A model generated the notes under the pieces. The model was not told where the DNA came from, ran no database searches, and saw only the letters and a list, made by a program, of their open reading frames with translations. Of a stretch of 56,207 nt of DNA, positions 44,358 to 52,251 are shown one piece after another; the stretch's first letter is position 1, and each line of letters begins with the position of its first letter. The DNA is from Chlamydiota bacterium (lineage in GTDB: Bacteria > Chlamydiota > Chlamydiia > Chlamydiales > SM23-39), in the NCBI GenBank assembly GCA_027451825.1, contig DAIDHZ010000010.1, positions 1 to 56,207 of the forward strand. Reading direction: 5' to 3'. The position numbers were made by a program, and so were the translations under genes.

Positions 44358-44532
44358 GAAGTTTGAGGAAGAGCTGGGAATATTTGATGTTGTAATAAAA
44401 TTTATTCCTTTTTATTAATATTATATTAGATTGTTATGTTAATTTATATTTCAATTTTTTAGTATTATTTAAAATGTTGTTATATAATGCTATTTTTACT
44501 TATCTTGTTTTTGGGTGTTGATAAGCTCTTTA

Positions 44533-44597
44533 GGCGCTTAAATTGTAGAAGCTTAAGCTAAACTGAAGGGATGGAATTGCGCCCGAGCAGGCGTTCA
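44533..44597. repeat. 3' module of the compound hairpin repeat
   Basis: GCGCTTAAATTGTAGAAGCTTAAGC continues to GAGCAGGCGTTCA, matching 39629-39701 with small gaps. It lies in the 44358-44605 gap, which is otherwise very AT-rich (44400-44520) and shows no gene. Confidence 0.65.
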
Positions 44598-44605
44598 AAA
44601 ATGAT

Positions 44606-45382
44606 TTATTTGATGGAGCGGAATTTTTCGATCCATTCTTCCGGAATGCCTGCTTTTCTTCGATTTTCTTCATGAAGAACGAATCCTGTAGCCCGTTTAG
44701 GACTTAAAGTGGGGGATAGGTTTTGAGACCAATATTCCCAAGAGTCTTGGGTGTCTTTAAAACGATTGAGCCAATGATATCCAAAAGAGACATGATGAAT
44801 TTCATCATGGATAATCTGGTCCATTAGAAGAGCACTTTTTTCATCTTCAAAGTGGGTGAAATATTTTTTATAGATAGGGGCAAAATCGAGATTGGCCATT
44901 TCAAAGGTAAGGCTCATGACGCTTACATAACGAGTTGGGGAGGTGAGATAGGGAACATGGTTCCAGAAATGGCGATATAGGGGCAGATCTCCAAATCGAA
45001 GGCCCATTTCCTCCATTCTCTGCATGTACATTTTGACATGACCCTGCTCTTCTTTTAATGTACGAGCGACTCCTTGTCTGAAGGCTTTAGGGGCTTCCGG
45101 AAAGGCGGTGAGGGCGTGAGCCATGATTTCGACAGCAAGGAGTTCATGGCCTGCAAATCGGTGTAGACAAATGGCTCTGTTATCTTCTGTATTTAGGTTT
45201 TGAAAGGAAGGAAGTTTTTCTTCTTTAGACCGTTTTTTTAATTGCATATGAGACGGTCTTGTTGGTTCGTTAAAAGTGAGAGGAGATCCCGGATTGTTAT
45301 CTGTGAGTTCTTCCGGGCATAACAGTTTTTCTTCTAGGCAATCCGCAGAGAGTATGCGGATTGCCCAATCCTTAAGTTCCAT
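44606..45382 (-). CDS. DUF455 ferritin-like protein
   Basis: 258 residues. The DUF455 family is a ferritin-like di-iron helical bundle related to tRNA hydroxylase MiaE. Visible are an N-terminal WAIRILSADCLEEKL, RFAGHELLAVEIMAHAL, LKEEQGHVKMYMQRMEEMG, FEMANLDFAP and IIHDEIHHVSFGYHWL, whose E/H residues (E-x2-H pairs in EEQGH and DEIHH) form the metal site. Activity in this family is unproven. It ends the run starting at the SH3-domain gene, seven bases after its stop, so both are likely co-transcribed. Confidence 0.88.
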   Translation of the reverse strand: MELKDWAIRILSADCLEEKLLCPEELTDNNPGSPLTFNEPTRPSHMQLKKRSKEEKLPSFQNLNTEDNRAICLHRFAGHELLAVEIMAHALTAFPEAPKAFRQGVARTLKEEQGHVKMYMQRMEEMGLRFGDLPLYRHFWNHVPYLTSPTRYVSVMSLTFEMANLDFAPIYKKYFTHFEDEKSALLMDQIIHDEIHHVSFGYHWLNRFKDTQDSWEYWSQNLSPTLSPKRATGFVLHEENRRKAGIPEEWIEKFRSIK

Positions 45383-45389
45383 AGAGCTA

Positions 45390-46601
45390 TTATTCTACAG
45401 AAAGGACGAAATAAGCGGGAAATGCAAAATGGTTATTGGGTCTTGGAGCAACCGTTAAAGAAATTGTTTTCCCTATATAATTTTCAAGGTTTACATGTGT
45501 GCTATAGAGATAGGCGAGGGGAGAGTCGGCTCCTTTTAAGATAAAGTCGCCCGGTTTATCTTTTACGAGTTGTGAATAAGGTTCTACTCTGCCGGTAATT
45601 GTGATGGCATTGGCTCTTTGTTCTGTATAAAAGTCTTCCATTTTTTTGCCGGTATGGAAAGCGCTCCAGCTTAAGTAGAGAGATTCTTCCAAAGAGTCCC
45701 AGAATTCTCCGCCTTGAGGTTGTTTTTTCTTTGCTTGCCGTTTTGCCCAAAAATCGGGATCTTGTTGAGAAGATCCAGCATCTTTTAAAAATTCTTGAGT
45801 CTCTTCTTTATGTTTTGCAATGAGCTCTTCCTTGATGTCTGGAGAGAGTTTTGCATTGGATTCTAAAAAGGCGATTTTTTTATTAAGATAGGCTTCTTTG
45901 AGATGGGAAAGTCCCTCTTTTGCCTGTTCTACCGCTTCCGGGAAGTCTGAGAAATTACGAATGATGTTTTGAAACTGTTCAGTAGGTTGGGCGACGGACA
46001 TTGCTTCGTAGGGTTTTTTGCACTCTGTTTCTGCAAGTGTGTAAGCGGTGTTTAACATTTCATCGATTTGCTGTTTTCGTTTTTCCATGGTTGCAAGATA
46101 TTCAGGGCCTCCCGCGTTGGAGATGTATTCTTTGCAAATATAAAAACGAGTGCTTGGCGGAGTTGGAATTTCAAGCCATTTATGATTGATTTGGCATACT
46201 TGAGATTCGATTTTTGCTCCGGCTTCAAGCTGTCCAATGATCGGTGCATCGGCATGAGGTTCTAGTCGGATATTGACTCTGCTTGCCTCAATGACATTAT
46301 CAAGTGCGTAACTTCGGAAAATGTAAGCTTTCGTTCCTTTGGGAGGTTCGATGGCGTAAAAATCGCCTTCTTCACTGACAACAAGAACGAGATCATTTTT
46401 ATTCATTTGGCGGATGATATGGCTTTCTAAATCAGGTTTATCTCGAAGACGAACCTTATTTGCAGAGACTTTTCCTGTAAAAGGTTTAAAAGTCTTTGCA
46501 GGTGTTACGGGTGCTGAGGTTTTTTTATTCGCTGACGTTGTTGGGTTGTTGGCGAAGATGGTTGTGCAAAGACAAAAGCTAAGAATAATTGGGCGTAACA
46601 T
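45390..46601 (-). CDS. exported SH3-domain protein, Ctad1-like (CT_017 homologue)
   Basis: 403 residues with a GGAG ribosome binding site before the ATG. Signal peptide at residues 1-17 (IILSFCLCTTIFA). Two bacterial SH3 domains: GKVSANKVRLRDKPDLESHII at about 43-63, and a second containing SRVNIRLEPHADAPIIGQLEAG at about 107-130, each followed by a strand that ends in YIFRSYA or YICKEYI. A helical middle part (about 180-300) and a beta C-terminus follow. The layout and the phoH neighbourhood match C. trachomatis CT_017, reported as the integrin-binding adhesin Ctad1. Adhesin function here is inferred. Confidence 0.78.
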   Translation of the reverse strand: MLRPIILSFCLCTTIFANNPTTSANKKTSAPVTPAKTFKPFTGKVSANKVRLRDKPDLESHIIRQMNKNDLVLVVSEEGDFYAIEPPKGTKAYIFRSYALDNVIEASRVNIRLEPHADAPIIGQLEAGAKIESQVCQINHKWLEIPTPPSTRFYICKEYISNAGGPEYLATMEKRKQQIDEMLNTAYTLAETECKKPYEAMSVAQPTEQFQNIIRNFSDFPEAVEQAKEGLSHLKEAYLNKKIAFLESNAKLSPDIKEELIAKHKEETQEFLKDAGSSQQDPDFWAKRQAKKKQPQGGEFWDSLEESLYLSWSAFHTGKKMEDFYTEQRANAITITGRVEPYSQLVKDKPGDFILKGADSPLAYLYSTHVNLENYIGKTISLTVAPRPNNHFAFPAYFVLSVE

Positions 46602-46679
46602 GAGTGTGACTCCGGATAGTTCTCAAATCTAGAATACTAGAGTCTTCACCTTTTAACTCCAAGAGTTTTTTTTAGATAT

Positions 46680-47348
46680 TTAGCTTTGTAAGACGGCGCG
46701 AACATGTTCGCAGTTTTTTTGTCCGCATGTACAACCAATTGGATCTCCTAAAAACACATCGTAATATTCGTTTTTATCAAGAGGATTGGTTACATGGTAA
46801 AGATGGGCCTCTTTTTGTGTGATGTCCCAATCGCGAAATTGCAAATCCGTTGAAGAGATTTCTTCTTCTGTTTTTGGATGGAAAGATCTTGCAAGCTGAC
46901 AATAAATGCAGTTGCAATTTGGTTCTGATTTTTCAAATTGAGGGGTCTCTGTCACTTCAAGCGCTTGGATAATGGATCCTATTTTAGAGATGATTTCTGC
47001 GGGAAGCGGAGGAAGGTCGGATTGCTGAGGATTGTGTTGCATTGTTGGAGTGAAGGAGTCAAGGGGTGTATCGATTTTGAAAGGAATTCCGAAGCTGAGC
47101 GCTTTGTCGAGTAGGGGGGCTGGATGAGGCTCTATTGAAGAAAATTTTGCATGTGCTTCAAAAACAGCATCGATCTCGCTTTGGTTGAGATCGGGAATTT
47201 CGATTTGCGTAGTGTCTAAAAGCGTCACGATGAGTTTTGGATTGTTTGTTTTATTTTGAACGTAAAGAGAAGTGATGTTGTTCCAGGTCGTTGATAAATG
47301 GGGAGGGATGCTGAGGATTTTTGGTGTGATTTTCATGGTTTTTCTCAT
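46680..47348 (-). CDS. hypothetical protein with SWIM-like Cys/His end
   Basis: 222 residues (218 if the ATG at 47336 is used). The N-terminal half is unremarkable (LIVTLLDTTQIEIPDL). The C-terminal half has a CNCIYCQLAR cluster near residue 145 and ends CTCGQKNCEHVRAVLQS, fitting the SWIM zinc pattern CxC-xn-CxH. It occupies the place of CT_016 between the phoH and CT_017 homologues of C. trachomatis. A DNA- or protein-binding role is possible. Divergent from phoH. Confidence 0.65.
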   Translation of the reverse strand: MRKTMKITPKILSIPPHLSTTWNNITSLYVQNKTNNPKLIVTLLDTTQIEIPDLNQSEIDAVFEAHAKFSSIEPHPAPLLDKALSFGIPFKIDTPLDSFTPTMQHNPQQSDLPPLPAEIISKIGSIIQALEVTETPQFEKSEPNCNCIYCQLARSFHPKTEEEISSTDLQFRDWDITQKEAHLYHVTNPLDKNEYYDVFLGDPIGCTCGQKNCEHVRAVLQS

Positions 47349-47468
47349 TTATTATCTTTCATTATAAAATGATTTCTTTTTCGTTGTCAATCTAAAATTA
47401 GCACTCTTTGAAGTTAACTGCTTACTTTGCCTTATTCGTTTGATTTTTAGTTATTTGCGAGTGTTTTG

Positions 47469-47497
47469 TTGACAGTGATTGATAAAGTTTATATATA
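47469..47497 (+). promoter_or_regulatory. sigma-70-type promoter upstream of phoH
   Basis: Perfect -35 TTGACA (47469-47474), 17-base spacer and TATATA (47492-47497). It lies about 68 bases before the phoH ATG, with AGAGGT as ribosome binding site close to the ATG. This is the clearest promoter in the window. Confidence 0.7.
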
Positions 47498-47565
47498 AGG
47501 TTTTTTGGAGGTGTTTTGATATTTGAGATGATTCTTATTTAAAGACAAATAATTAGAGGTATTTA

Positions 47566-48939
47566 ATGGTTGTGGCACAAACGCCAAGCATATCTGAAAA
47601 CCAATCCGTTGTAGAGGTAAAAAAAGTGACACGAAAAACCTTCGTAATTGATACCAACGTTTTAGTGTATGACGCTGCGGCGATTCAAAAATTCAAAGAC
47701 AATGATGTAGTGATTCCTCTTTCTGTTTTAGAGGAGTTGGATGGATTAAAACGCAATAACGATGAGGTGGGCAAAAATGCAAGAGACGTGATTCGTTACA
47801 TCGATTCATTAAAGACGGAAAAAACGGGAGACTTGCATATCGGCGTTGTTATTCCGGAAGGACCCAAAGTTCGGGTTTATTTGGAAGCTAAGGCCGACCG
47901 CATGGAAGGTTTTCCTCTTCTTTTAGATCGTAGTAGCAACAAATTCTTGCTGACCGCTTATCTTTTGAAAAAGCAGGGCGAATCGGTGGTGATTGTTTCG
48001 AAAGATTTTGTGACGCGCGTCAAAGCGGAAGCGATGGAGTTAGAAGCAGAAGACTTTGCAAACCTTAAAAGTTCTTATGAAGAGATGTATCGCGGCTTTC
48101 GCAAAGTTTCTGTCACAAAAAAAGATATCGACCTTTTTTATAAGGATGGAACTTTGCCTCCTTTGGAAGAGGGGTTTAGACCTAATGAATATGCTCTTTT
48201 AGCAGCTGCTGAAAATGCATCTGCGGTTTGTAAATATAGTTCAAAAACCAAAAAATTAGAGCCTTTGATTCATGTTTCAAAAGATATTTGGGGCATTCAG
48301 CCTCTGAATATGGAGCAGCGTTGCGCGGTTGATCTTTTGTTAAGAGATGATATTCAGCTTGTCACTTTAATCGGACCTGCAGGAACTGGAAAAACATTGC
48401 TTGCTCTTGCTTGTGGAATGAGAAAGGTTTTTGATGAGAATGTGTATTCTAGGATTTTGATTTCCCGTCCGATTGTTCCTTTAGGTAAAGACATCGGTTA
48501 TTTGCCGGGAACAAAAGAGGAAAAATTGTATCATTGGATGCAGCCGATCTATGATAATTTAGAGTTTTTGTGCGCCACGACAAGCGGCGAGGCCAATAGT
48601 GCTGCAGCTTTGGGCTTTATCATGGAAAGTAAGAAAATTGAGATGGAAGCGGTGACGTACATTCGCGGCAGATCTCTTCCTAAGATGTACATGATTATTG
48701 ATGAAGCGCAAAACTTGACGCCTCACGAAGTGAAGACGATCATTTCGAGAGCGGGGAAAGGGACTAAAGTAATTTTGACAGGAGATCCGACTCAAATAGA
48801 TAATCCTTATTTGGATAAAGACTCCAATGGATTGACTTACACTGTGAGTCGGTTTAAAAATCAAAGAATTTTTGGACATATGTTCTTAGAGAAAACTGAG
48901 AGATCCGAGCTTGCCTCGATCGCGGCAGAACTTCTTTAG
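47566..48939 (+). CDS. phoH: PhoH family protein with N-terminal PIN domain (PhoH2 type)
   Basis: 457 residues. N-terminal PIN nuclease domain (about 20-150): TFVIDTNVLVYDA, VIPLSVLEELDGLKRNNDE, VGKNARDVIRYID, with the acidic residues of the metal site in place. C-terminal PhoH ATPase: Walker A GPAGTGKT at about 270-277, RPIVPLGKDIGYLPG, TYIRGRSLPKMYMIIDEAQNL (Walker B), TGDPTQID. PhoH2 proteins are RNA helicase-nuclease enzymes. Matches chlamydial CT_015 in gene order beside the CT_016/CT_017 homologues. A strong terminator follows at 48970. Confidence 0.93.
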   Translation: MVVAQTPSISENQSVVEVKKVTRKTFVIDTNVLVYDAAAIQKFKDNDVVIPLSVLEELDGLKRNNDEVGKNARDVIRYIDSLKTEKTGDLHIGVVIPEGPKVRVYLEAKADRMEGFPLLLDRSSNKFLLTAYLLKKQGESVVIVSKDFVTRVKAEAMELEAEDFANLKSSYEEMYRGFRKVSVTKKDIDLFYKDGTLPPLEEGFRPNEYALLAAAENASAVCKYSSKTKKLEPLIHVSKDIWGIQPLNMEQRCAVDLLLRDDIQLVTLIGPAGTGKTLLALACGMRKVFDENVYSRILISRPIVPLGKDIGYLPGTKEEKLYHWMQPIYDNLEFLCATTSGEANSAAALGFIMESKKIEMEAVTYIRGRSLPKMYMIIDEAQNLTPHEVKTIISRAGKGTKVILTGDPTQIDNPYLDKDSNGLTYTVSRFKNQRIFGHMFLEKTERSELASIAAELL

Positions 48940-48969
48940 GAGCTTTATAAAATTTTTTTAACTCTGATT

Positions 48970-49005
48970 GCCATTGATACTCGAGGTATCAATGGCTTTT
49001 TTTTT
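48970..49005 (+). terminator. rho-independent terminator after phoH
   Basis: Perfect 11-bp stem GCCATTGATAC / GTATCAATGGC with a 5-base TCGAG loop (48970-48996), directly followed by nine T. It ends the phoH transcript, so lepB needs its own promoter. Confidence 0.9.
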
Positions 49006-49045
49006 GTTTTTTATTTATTCTTATGGCCGATAACAAGGTATTTTC

Positions 49046-50908
49046 ATGTTTAAAAATTGGCTGCTTTTGCGAAGGGCAAAGAAAAAATTTCGATGGGTTC
49101 AAAAACTGTATTTGAAAAAGAAAGAAAGTTTAAGTTTATCAGCTCAAAATGAGTTGGAAAGATCTTTGAATGGCCTTCGAGATGCTCTTGATCGAAAAGA
49201 TGCTCCTTCTGCTTGTTTTTATGGAGATTTTTTGCAAAATGCAGCGAATCGCTTAATGCCGGAGACGTTTTTCAATAAGACGACTCGCCATTTAGGATCT
49301 TTGGTTTTCGCTCTTGTTGTTGCCATCGTGATTCGTCAAATGTGGTTTGAGTTGTTTACGATTCCAACGGGTTCAATGCGTCCTACATTGAAAGAAAGCG
49401 ATGTTCTTGTCGTTTCAAAGACCGATTTTGGTGTGAATGTTCCTTTGCAGCCCAATCATTTTTATTTTGATCCATCCCTTGTGAAAAGAGGCAGTATTGT
49501 TGTTTTTACTGGGGCAAATATGGACATTGCCGACTCAGACACAATGTATTTTGGGGTCTTCCCCGGGAAAAAACTCTTTGTCAAGCGTTTGATTGGAAAG
49601 CCGGGAGATACTTTGTATTTTTACGGTGGAAAAATCTATGGAATCGATAGCAGCGGAAATGAGATTCGTGAGTTTTTAGACACCCCTTGGTTTCAAAAGT
49701 TAGAGCATATTCCATTCATTCATTTTGATGGAAAAGTAGAGGTGAGCGGAGGGTCTTTTGGGAATCGTTTTTCAAAGAGCTTTTTTTATCAGATGAATCA
49801 AAAAGTCGCTGAAGCGGAAACAAATGCTTTTGGAATGATCCAAGGAAAAATTTTGAAAGACAAAATTTCTGATTATAGCGATTTATGGGGATTTAAAAAT
49901 TATGCGATGGCTCGTCTTTTGAATCCTGAAGAGCTTGAGGCGATTCATCCAGGGATGTCAAATTCTCTTCCTAAGGGGGTTATGTATCTTGAGATCACCC
50001 ATCATCCGAGTTTGAAAGAGGCGCGTCTTATCCGAGACGACATGCATCGAACAAGACCTGATTTGGGGGTAAGCGTCTCTTTGATCCCTCTTCAAGAGGA
50101 GCATCTCAATCGTATTTTATCTCACATGACAACGTGTCGTTTTGTTGTCGAAGATGGCCTTGCTTATCGATACGGATTTGATGGAAAAGATCCTGCGTAT
50201 TTACGTTACTTGCCTAAATTATCCGTGCCGAATGGTACTTATGAAATTCAAGATGGTAAAGTTTCTAAAGTTTATTTTGCAGGAATCACTCAAGAAGTGT
50301 CTTTAGAGCATCCCTTGTATTCCAAAAATCCTGAAAACATTCAGACTTTGTATAATTTAGGAATTGAGTTTTTTAATTCTTATCAGCCATCGAAACAGAG
50401 TCGGTTGCCTTCTCGATATGTCTATTTTAGAGATGGCAATTTATATCTAATGGGAGCGCCCATTTTGATGAAAGAAGATCCCTTGCTTCAAGATTTTGTA
50501 GAAAGAGAGATGATGCGGCAAAAGATTTCAACGACTGTTCATCCGTATTTTCCTTTCGTAGATGCAAAGGCGCCTATGACGGATGAAGGAAAATTTGACA
50601 CTTCATTCATTCGAACATATGGGGTTAAGGTTCCTGAGAAGATGTATTTGATGCTTGGAGATAATCATGCGATGAGCGCAGATAGCCGTCAGTTTGGGTT
50701 TGTTCCTCAAGAGAATTTAAAGGGAGGCGTGAGTTTCTTGTTTTCTCCTCCGGGATCTCGTTTTGGCTTTTTATCGCAGCCATCTCATGCCTATTTTGGG
50801 TTTCCAAATGTATTTGTGTGGAGCGTAGCTACTCTCATCACGATTGCGTATTTGGTTCTTAAAAAACGAAGAAAAGAACGATTGATACAACTGACGTCAA
50901 AAGATTGA
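49046..50908 (+). CDS. lepB: signal peptidase I, large chlamydial type
   Basis: 620 residues, about twice the usual bacterial length, as in other chlamydiae. One membrane span (84-97 region), then the catalytic Ser110 in IPTGSMRPTL and general-base Lys180 in LFVKRLIGKPGD. A roughly 330-residue insertion (about 195-530) separates these from box E, YLMLGDNHAMSADSRQFGFV, near residue 535. A second C-terminal membrane span (VFVWSVATLITIAYLVL) precedes a basic tail. It cleaves signal peptides of exported proteins at the periplasmic face. AAGGTA serves as ribosome binding site. In Chlamydia lepB is also next to ileS; here a Fic gene separates them. Confidence 0.95.
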   Translation: MFKNWLLLRRAKKKFRWVQKLYLKKKESLSLSAQNELERSLNGLRDALDRKDAPSACFYGDFLQNAANRLMPETFFNKTTRHLGSLVFALVVAIVIRQMWFELFTIPTGSMRPTLKESDVLVVSKTDFGVNVPLQPNHFYFDPSLVKRGSIVVFTGANMDIADSDTMYFGVFPGKKLFVKRLIGKPGDTLYFYGGKIYGIDSSGNEIREFLDTPWFQKLEHIPFIHFDGKVEVSGGSFGNRFSKSFFYQMNQKVAEAETNAFGMIQGKILKDKISDYSDLWGFKNYAMARLLNPEELEAIHPGMSNSLPKGVMYLEITHHPSLKEARLIRDDMHRTRPDLGVSVSLIPLQEEHLNRILSHMTTCRFVVEDGLAYRYGFDGKDPAYLRYLPKLSVPNGTYEIQDGKVSKVYFAGITQEVSLEHPLYSKNPENIQTLYNLGIEFFNSYQPSKQSRLPSRYVYFRDGNLYLMGAPILMKEDPLLQDFVEREMMRQKISTTVHPYFPFVDAKAPMTDEGKFDTSFIRTYGVKVPEKMYLMLGDNHAMSADSRQFGFVPQENLKGGVSFLFSPPGSRFGFLSQPSHAYFGFPNVFVWSVATLITIAYLVLKKRRKERLIQLTSKD

Positions 50909-50948
50909 TCGTTAGTATCTTGTGATTTTTTGAGCGATAGAAAGTTGT

Positions 50949-50986
50949 CCTATAGCTCATTTTTCTGTATAAAAATGAGTTATAGG
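50949..50986. promoter_or_regulatory. 16-bp hairpin or operator upstream of the Fic gene
   Basis: CCTATAGCTCATTTTT and AAAAATGAGTTATAGG are complementary with one G-T pair, loop CTGTAT. The right arm runs into the GGGAGGGG ribosome binding site of the ATG at 50998. It could be an operator for the C-terminal winged helix of the Fic protein itself (autoregulation) or an RNA structure limiting translation. Confidence 0.6.
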
Positions 50987-50997
50987 GAGGGGTATTT

Positions 50998-52251
50998 ATG
51001 CCTTGGAATTGGCAGTTACCAGGATGGCCAGCTTTTCATTTTGATCCGGAATCTATTGCCGGGCTAGAAAAGAAATTTCTTTTGGCAGTTGGCAATTCTT
51101 CTGCTTTTTTAAAAAAAATCGATCGAGAAGATAAAGAGCAGTTCATTGTTGAAGTTTTGAGCTCGGAAGGCGAAGAGAGTTCTCGTATTGAAGGAGAGAT
51201 TCTCAATCGTGAAAGCCTGCAATCATCTATAAAAAGACATTTTGGTATTCAAGGTCCTCAAATACAGAAAAATCCGAAAGAAGAGGGGATGGCAGAACTT
51301 CTGCATGACATTTATCAATCTTATCAAGAAAAATTGACACATGAGATGTTATGGAGATGGCATGCGAAGTTATTTCAAGAAACGTCTTCTAACATTGATG
51401 TTGGAAAGTATAGATCTCATGAAGAGCCGATGCAAATTGTGGGTCATCGACTCGATACGACTCGAGTATTTTTCGAAGCGCCTCCTTCAAAAATGATTGA
51501 TTCTGAAATGCAGCGATATATTCAGTGGTTCAATGCTCAAGAAACAATGCAATCGATCTTAGGAAGATCTGCGATCGCTCATCTTTATTTTGAGAATATC
51601 CATCCTTTCGAAGATGGAAATGGAAGAATTGGCAGAGCTCTTGTTGAAAAGAGTTTATCTCAAGGAATTGGTCGGCCTATTTTGATTTCAGTTTCTAAAA
51701 TATTGGAAAAGAGAAAAAAAGAATATTACCAGGCATTAGAATCTTGTAATCGAACATTAGAGGCGACTGGTTGGGTTGAATTTTTTGCTGAGATCATTTT
51801 ACAAGCTCAGGAAGAATCTTTAGATTTGCTCAACTTTATTATTGAAAAATCAAAATTATTGACTCGACTTGACGGAAGATTGAATCTACGTCAGGAAAAA
51901 GCATTGCTACGGATGTTTGAAGAGGGCCCCAAAGGTTTTCAAGGGGGCTTATACCGAAATCACCTGAAGAATCGGGAATTTGGTAAGGAGGCTCCTCCAA
52001 ATTCGCATGCGGAGCGAGTGACCATTGCCGAGAGGCAAGGCACGAGTGAGCATGCGAATTTGGAGGTAAAGCCGACGCAGCCAAAAACCGATTCTTCAGG
52101 TGATTTCGGTATTAGTGCAGAAAAATACATTGCGATTACCGGAGCTTCGAGAGCCACTGCAACGCGAGATTTGATAGAACTCGTGGACTTAGGAGCTTTA
52201 TTCAAAACAGGGGAACTCCGCCATACGCGTTATTGGTTAAAAATAGATTAG
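50998..52251 (+). CDS. Fic family AMP-transferase-type protein with in-frame palindromic insert
   Basis: 417 residues. N-terminal DUF4172 domain (PWNWQLPGWPAFHFD) with the inhibitory motif SSRIEG at 61-66 (S/T-x3-E-G/N), the Fic core with HPFEDGNGRIGR at about 202-213, and a C-terminal winged helix (ITGASRATATRDLIELVDLGALF). Fic proteins transfer AMP or other nucleotide parts to target proteins; the inhibitory helix keeps them off until moved. Residues 319-372 are coded by the palindromic repeat 51952-52111; without them GPKGFQGGL joins SAEKYIAITG, as in ordinary relatives. The insert keeps the frame open. The stop overlaps the convergent ileS gene by 4 bases. Confidence 0.9.
   Translation: MPWNWQLPGWPAFHFDPESIAGLEKKFLLAVGNSSAFLKKIDREDKEQFIVEVLSSEGEESSRIEGEILNRESLQSSIKRHFGIQGPQIQKNPKEEGMAELLHDIYQSYQEKLTHEMLWRWHAKLFQETSSNIDVGKYRSHEEPMQIVGHRLDTTRVFFEAPPSKMIDSEMQRYIQWFNAQETMQSILGRSAIAHLYFENIHPFEDGNGRIGRALVEKSLSQGIGRPILISVSKILEKRKKEYYQALESCNRTLEATGWVEFFAEIILQAQEESLDLLNFIIEKSKLLTRLDGRLNLRQEKALLRMFEEGPKGFQGGLYRNHLKNREFGKEAPPNSHAERVTIAERQGTSEHANLEVKPTQPKTDSSGDFGISAEKYIAITGASRATATRDLIELVDLGALFKTGELRHTRYWLKID
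51952..52111. repeat. 160-bp nested palindromic element, copy B, inside the Fic gene
   Basis: Perfect 24-bp outer inverted repeats: TACCGAAATCACCTGAAGAA at the left and its exact inverse at the right. A perfect 16-bp inner inverted repeat CTCCAAATTCGCATGC / GCATGCGAATTTGGAG (51993-52066) and a small central CATTGCC/GGCAAGG hairpin. With flanking bases it accounts for 162 bp, keeping the Fic reading frame. Its reverse complement matches copy A at 15171-15330. Confidence 0.9.

Noticed and set aside
44400-44530. AT-rich stretch considered as a replication origin
   Set aside because: No clustered DnaA boxes or dnaA/gyr-type neighbours; AT-richness alone is not enough.
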